Below are positions 7,085-8,677 of a stretch of 8,677 nucleotides of DNA, piece by piece; within the stretch, counting starts at the first letter, position 1, and the number at the start of each line of letters is the position of its first letter. The DNA lies in assembly GCA_019242465.1 (NCBI GenBank), contig JAFAVL010000128.1, positions 1-8,677 of the forward strand, given 5' to 3'. The notes under the pieces are model-generated. The model did no database searches, was not told the DNA's origin, and saw only the letters and a program-made list of their open reading frames with translations. The translations under genes were made by a program, and so were the position numbers. Source of the DNA: Chroococcidiopsidaceae cyanobacterium CP_BM_RX_35. Its GTDB lineage: Bacteria > Cyanobacteriota > Cyanobacteriia > Cyanobacteriales > Chroococcidiopsidaceae.

Positions 7085-7086
7085 AT
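7070..7086. promoter_or_regulatory. operator-like dyad over the -35 box of the CadD-like gene
   Basis: ATTTGA-ATATG-TCAAAT is a perfect 6-5-6 inverted repeat covering the predicted -35 box. TCAAAT/ATTTGA half-sites resemble operators of ArsR/SmtB metal repressors such as CadC, so a metal-responsive repressor is a reasonable but unproven guess. Confidence 0.35.
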
Positions 7087-7196
7087 ACTTTTTTTTATCA
7101 ACAGGATAAATTCAAATAATTAACGTGCCAACACATTGAGCTTGCGCTCTTGAGATACCGGAGCTTTCACAGGCGTTGCCTTAAGTATTTGAATTT
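7081..7196. repeat. inverted TTTGA-type motif cluster
   Basis: TCAAATACTT (7081-7090) recurs inverted as AAGTATTTGA (7183-7192), an exact 10-base match. AAATTCAAATA (7108-7118) recurs inverted as TATTTGAATTT (7186-7196), an exact 11-base match. With the dyad at 7070 this gives at least four half-sites within about 130 bases. Confidence 0.5.
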
Positions 7197-7285
7197 TCAG
7201 CCAGTATAGGCTGTAGAAAACTCGAAAGGCATGTTTAAATCAAAAACACGACTACTTTGTGCCAATAACTTCTTTTTATCCTTTT

Positions 7286-7329
7286 AATAAAAGATAGTAT
7301 TTGCTTTTATTAGTGAGCTTACCTAAAGT
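7286..7329 (+). promoter_or_regulatory. inverted repeat and possible promoter of the permease gene
   Basis: AATAAAAG (7286-7293) and CTTTTATT (7304-7311) form an 8-10-8 inverted repeat. It overlaps a weak -35-like TTGCTT (7301-7306), which is followed after 17 bases by TAAAGT (7324-7329), the same -10 hexamer as the opposite promoter. This is a tentative match only. Confidence 0.22.
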
Positions 7330-7426
7330 TGAAATCAGCTCTTAGCAGTGGGAAGAATGCTGAGTCAAGTCTGCAAGTTTCAGTCGAGCAGAGAGGTTTA
7401 CTTATACCAGTGAGAGGAAATATTGA

Positions 7427-8677
7427 ATGACTAAAGAAATTCGTTCCAAACCTAATCAAAGTGTTCACGGATTGAAGCGAGCATGTCTTTCCTATGGAGA
7501 AGTCCTGGCTCAATCCGTAGCCGTACTCGCTCCCTCAACCGTACCCGCTGCAGTTTTAGGATTAATATTTGCTAGTGCCGGAAACGGCACTTGGCTAAGT
7601 TTTCTGCTCGGCATGATTGGGATACTTTTTGTCAGTATTAACATCAACCAATTTGCCCGTCGCTCGGCTTCTCCGGGTTCGCTGTACTCCTATATTGTTA
7701 AAGGTCTTGGTCCCACAGCAGGTGTGTTCTGCGCCTGGGGGTTGGTATTAGGATACTTATTGGGATGTCAACTTTGTGCGGGTTTGCCATCTTTGGTCAA
7801 ACCTTGCTGGGTGCTCTTGGTCTCCATACTCATATCCTGACGTTATTTGTGGTTAGCACTGCAGCAGCCTGGTATGTAGCTTATCAAGATATCCAACTAT
7901 CTGCCAAGATGATGCTCCAGATCGAGGGAGTCTCGATTCTCCTGGTGCTGCTATTGGGAATGATTGTCTGGGCGCACAAGGGCTTTGCGATTGATACAGC
8001 TCAACTCACCCTCACAGATGTGACTCCTGGGAATGTAGCGGTAGGGATAGTTCTAGTCGTGTTTGGCTTTTCTGGGTTTGAAAGCTCTACCTCTTTAGGG
8101 GATGAGGCAAAAGACCCATTACGCACTATTCCCAGATCTTTAATTCAAAGCACACTCATAGCTGGGGTGTTCTTTATCATTATGGCTGGCATTGTCGTGC
8201 TGGCTTTCCATAGTGCTGCTGTTGATCTCAGCAAGACTGAAGCCCCACTCGACTTTTTGGCGCACCAGGCAGGAGTGGGGTTCTTGGGCAAACTCATTAG
8301 TGTGGGTGCTTTATTAAGCTTTTTCTCTTGCACACTTGGTTGTATTAATTCAACGGCCAGGATCTTCTTCATGATGGCGCGTCATGGTCTGTTGAATGCT
8401 TCTTTGGGGGAAACTCATCAGCTCAATAAAACGCCCTACATTGCGATTGGGCTGTCGTCACTGCTGACGTTTCTGGTACCAGCAATGTTGAATCTGTTGA
8501 GTGTCAAAACGTTTGATAATCAAGGTTACTTGGGCACGATTTGCACTTACGGCTTTTTGCTGGTGTACATCCTGATTTCGATTGCTGCTCCAGTGTACCT
8601 GTATCGATTGAGAAAGCTGCGCTCGCAGGATGTATTGTTCTCGATCTTAGGGGTAGCTTTTATGTTGCTTCCGGTGG
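7427..8677 (+). pseudogene. APC-superfamily amino-acid permease, frameshifted, 3' end outside window
   Basis: The gene encodes a multi-spanning APC-superfamily permease that would import amino acids or related amines across the inner membrane; the substrate is not deducible. An ATG at 7427, preceded by GAGAGGA, opens the first frame. That frame carries family segments SYGEVLAQSVAVLAPSTVP (22-40), ARRSASPGSLYSYI (77-90) and GLVLGYLL (105-112). At the GGG run 7762-7764 the homology moves to the -1 frame, resuming as GMSTLCGFAIFGQTL from about 7762, and the old frame hits TGA at 7838-7840. The second frame stays open to the window end and carries FSGFESSTSLGDEAKDPLR, the conserved APC motif, and later CINSTARIFFMMARHG. 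One missing base (a fourth G would give L-G-M) explains everything. The long intact second frame means the break is recent, or a sequencing error in a homopolymer. Confidence 0.85.

Larger units (their letters stand above)
6950..7426. other. divergent intergenic region of transporter and permease genes
   Basis: This 477-base AT-rich stretch contains no coding frame I can support. It holds the candidate promoters of both flanking genes, the TTTGA/TCAAA inverted motif cluster (7070-7196) and an inverted repeat at 7286-7311. A small hairpin, GTACTT (7032-7037) with AAGTAC (7042-7047), lies where the transporter mRNA should begin. Confidence 0.6.

Noticed and set aside
7137..7146. TTGAGCTTGC, also found at 6232-6241 in the 55-base hairpin arm
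   Set aside because: A 10-base match with unrelated flanks is not enough to claim a second copy of that element.
7762..7840. Programmed ribosomal frameshift in the permease gene
   Set aside because: There is no slippery heptamer of the X-XXY-YYZ type at the junction, and APC permeases are not known to use recoding, so mutation or sequence error is simpler.

Overview
The window reads as chromosomal DNA of a cyanobacterium. Two HIP1 octamers (GCGATCGC, at 371 and 2378), a Uma2-family gene, a secreted pentapeptide-repeat protein and cyanobacterial-type versions of adenosine deaminase, PurA and L25 all point that way. I cannot name a genus. Most of it is ordinary housekeeping and accessory sequence; I see no phage, CRISPR array, RNA gene or intact insertion sequence.

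Left part (1-3700): a DJ-1/PfpI-family gene cut by the window edge and an adenosine deaminase-like gene, both on the minus strand, face purA (adenylosuccinate synthetase) and rplY (ribosomal protein L25) on the plus strand. The 155-base divergent region carries a GC-rich hairpin built from a 7-base tandem repeat, followed by a good sigma-70-type promoter for purA. The two purine genes act on the adenine/hypoxanthine branch in opposite directions: one deaminates an adenine nucleoside, the other rebuilds AMP from IMP.

Middle part (3690-6950, all minus strand): a Uma2 (DUF820) nuclease-fold gene, an apparently decayed gene remnant, a strong hairpin terminator, a secreted pentapeptide-repeat protein, a secreted protein of unknown function and a CadD-like (Cad family) membrane transporter. 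The two secreted genes are close together and both appear to start at GTG codons chosen by strong Shine-Dalgarno sequences. A 55-base two-stage hairpin overlaps the stop codon of the transporter gene and separates it from the secreted pair.

Right part (6950-8677): a 477-base AT-rich divergent region holds several copies of a TTTGA/TCAAA motif in inverted orientation. One dyad overlaps the -35 box of the predicted transporter promoter, as expected for a repressor operator. On the plus strand follows an APC-superfamily amino-acid permease gene. Its reading frame is broken once at a GGG run near 7762-7764 and then stays open to the window end.

Most notable for a second look: the permease frameshift, the remnant at 4422-4633, the operator-like cluster, the 55-base hairpin and the non-canonical active-site motifs of the adenosine deaminase-like protein.
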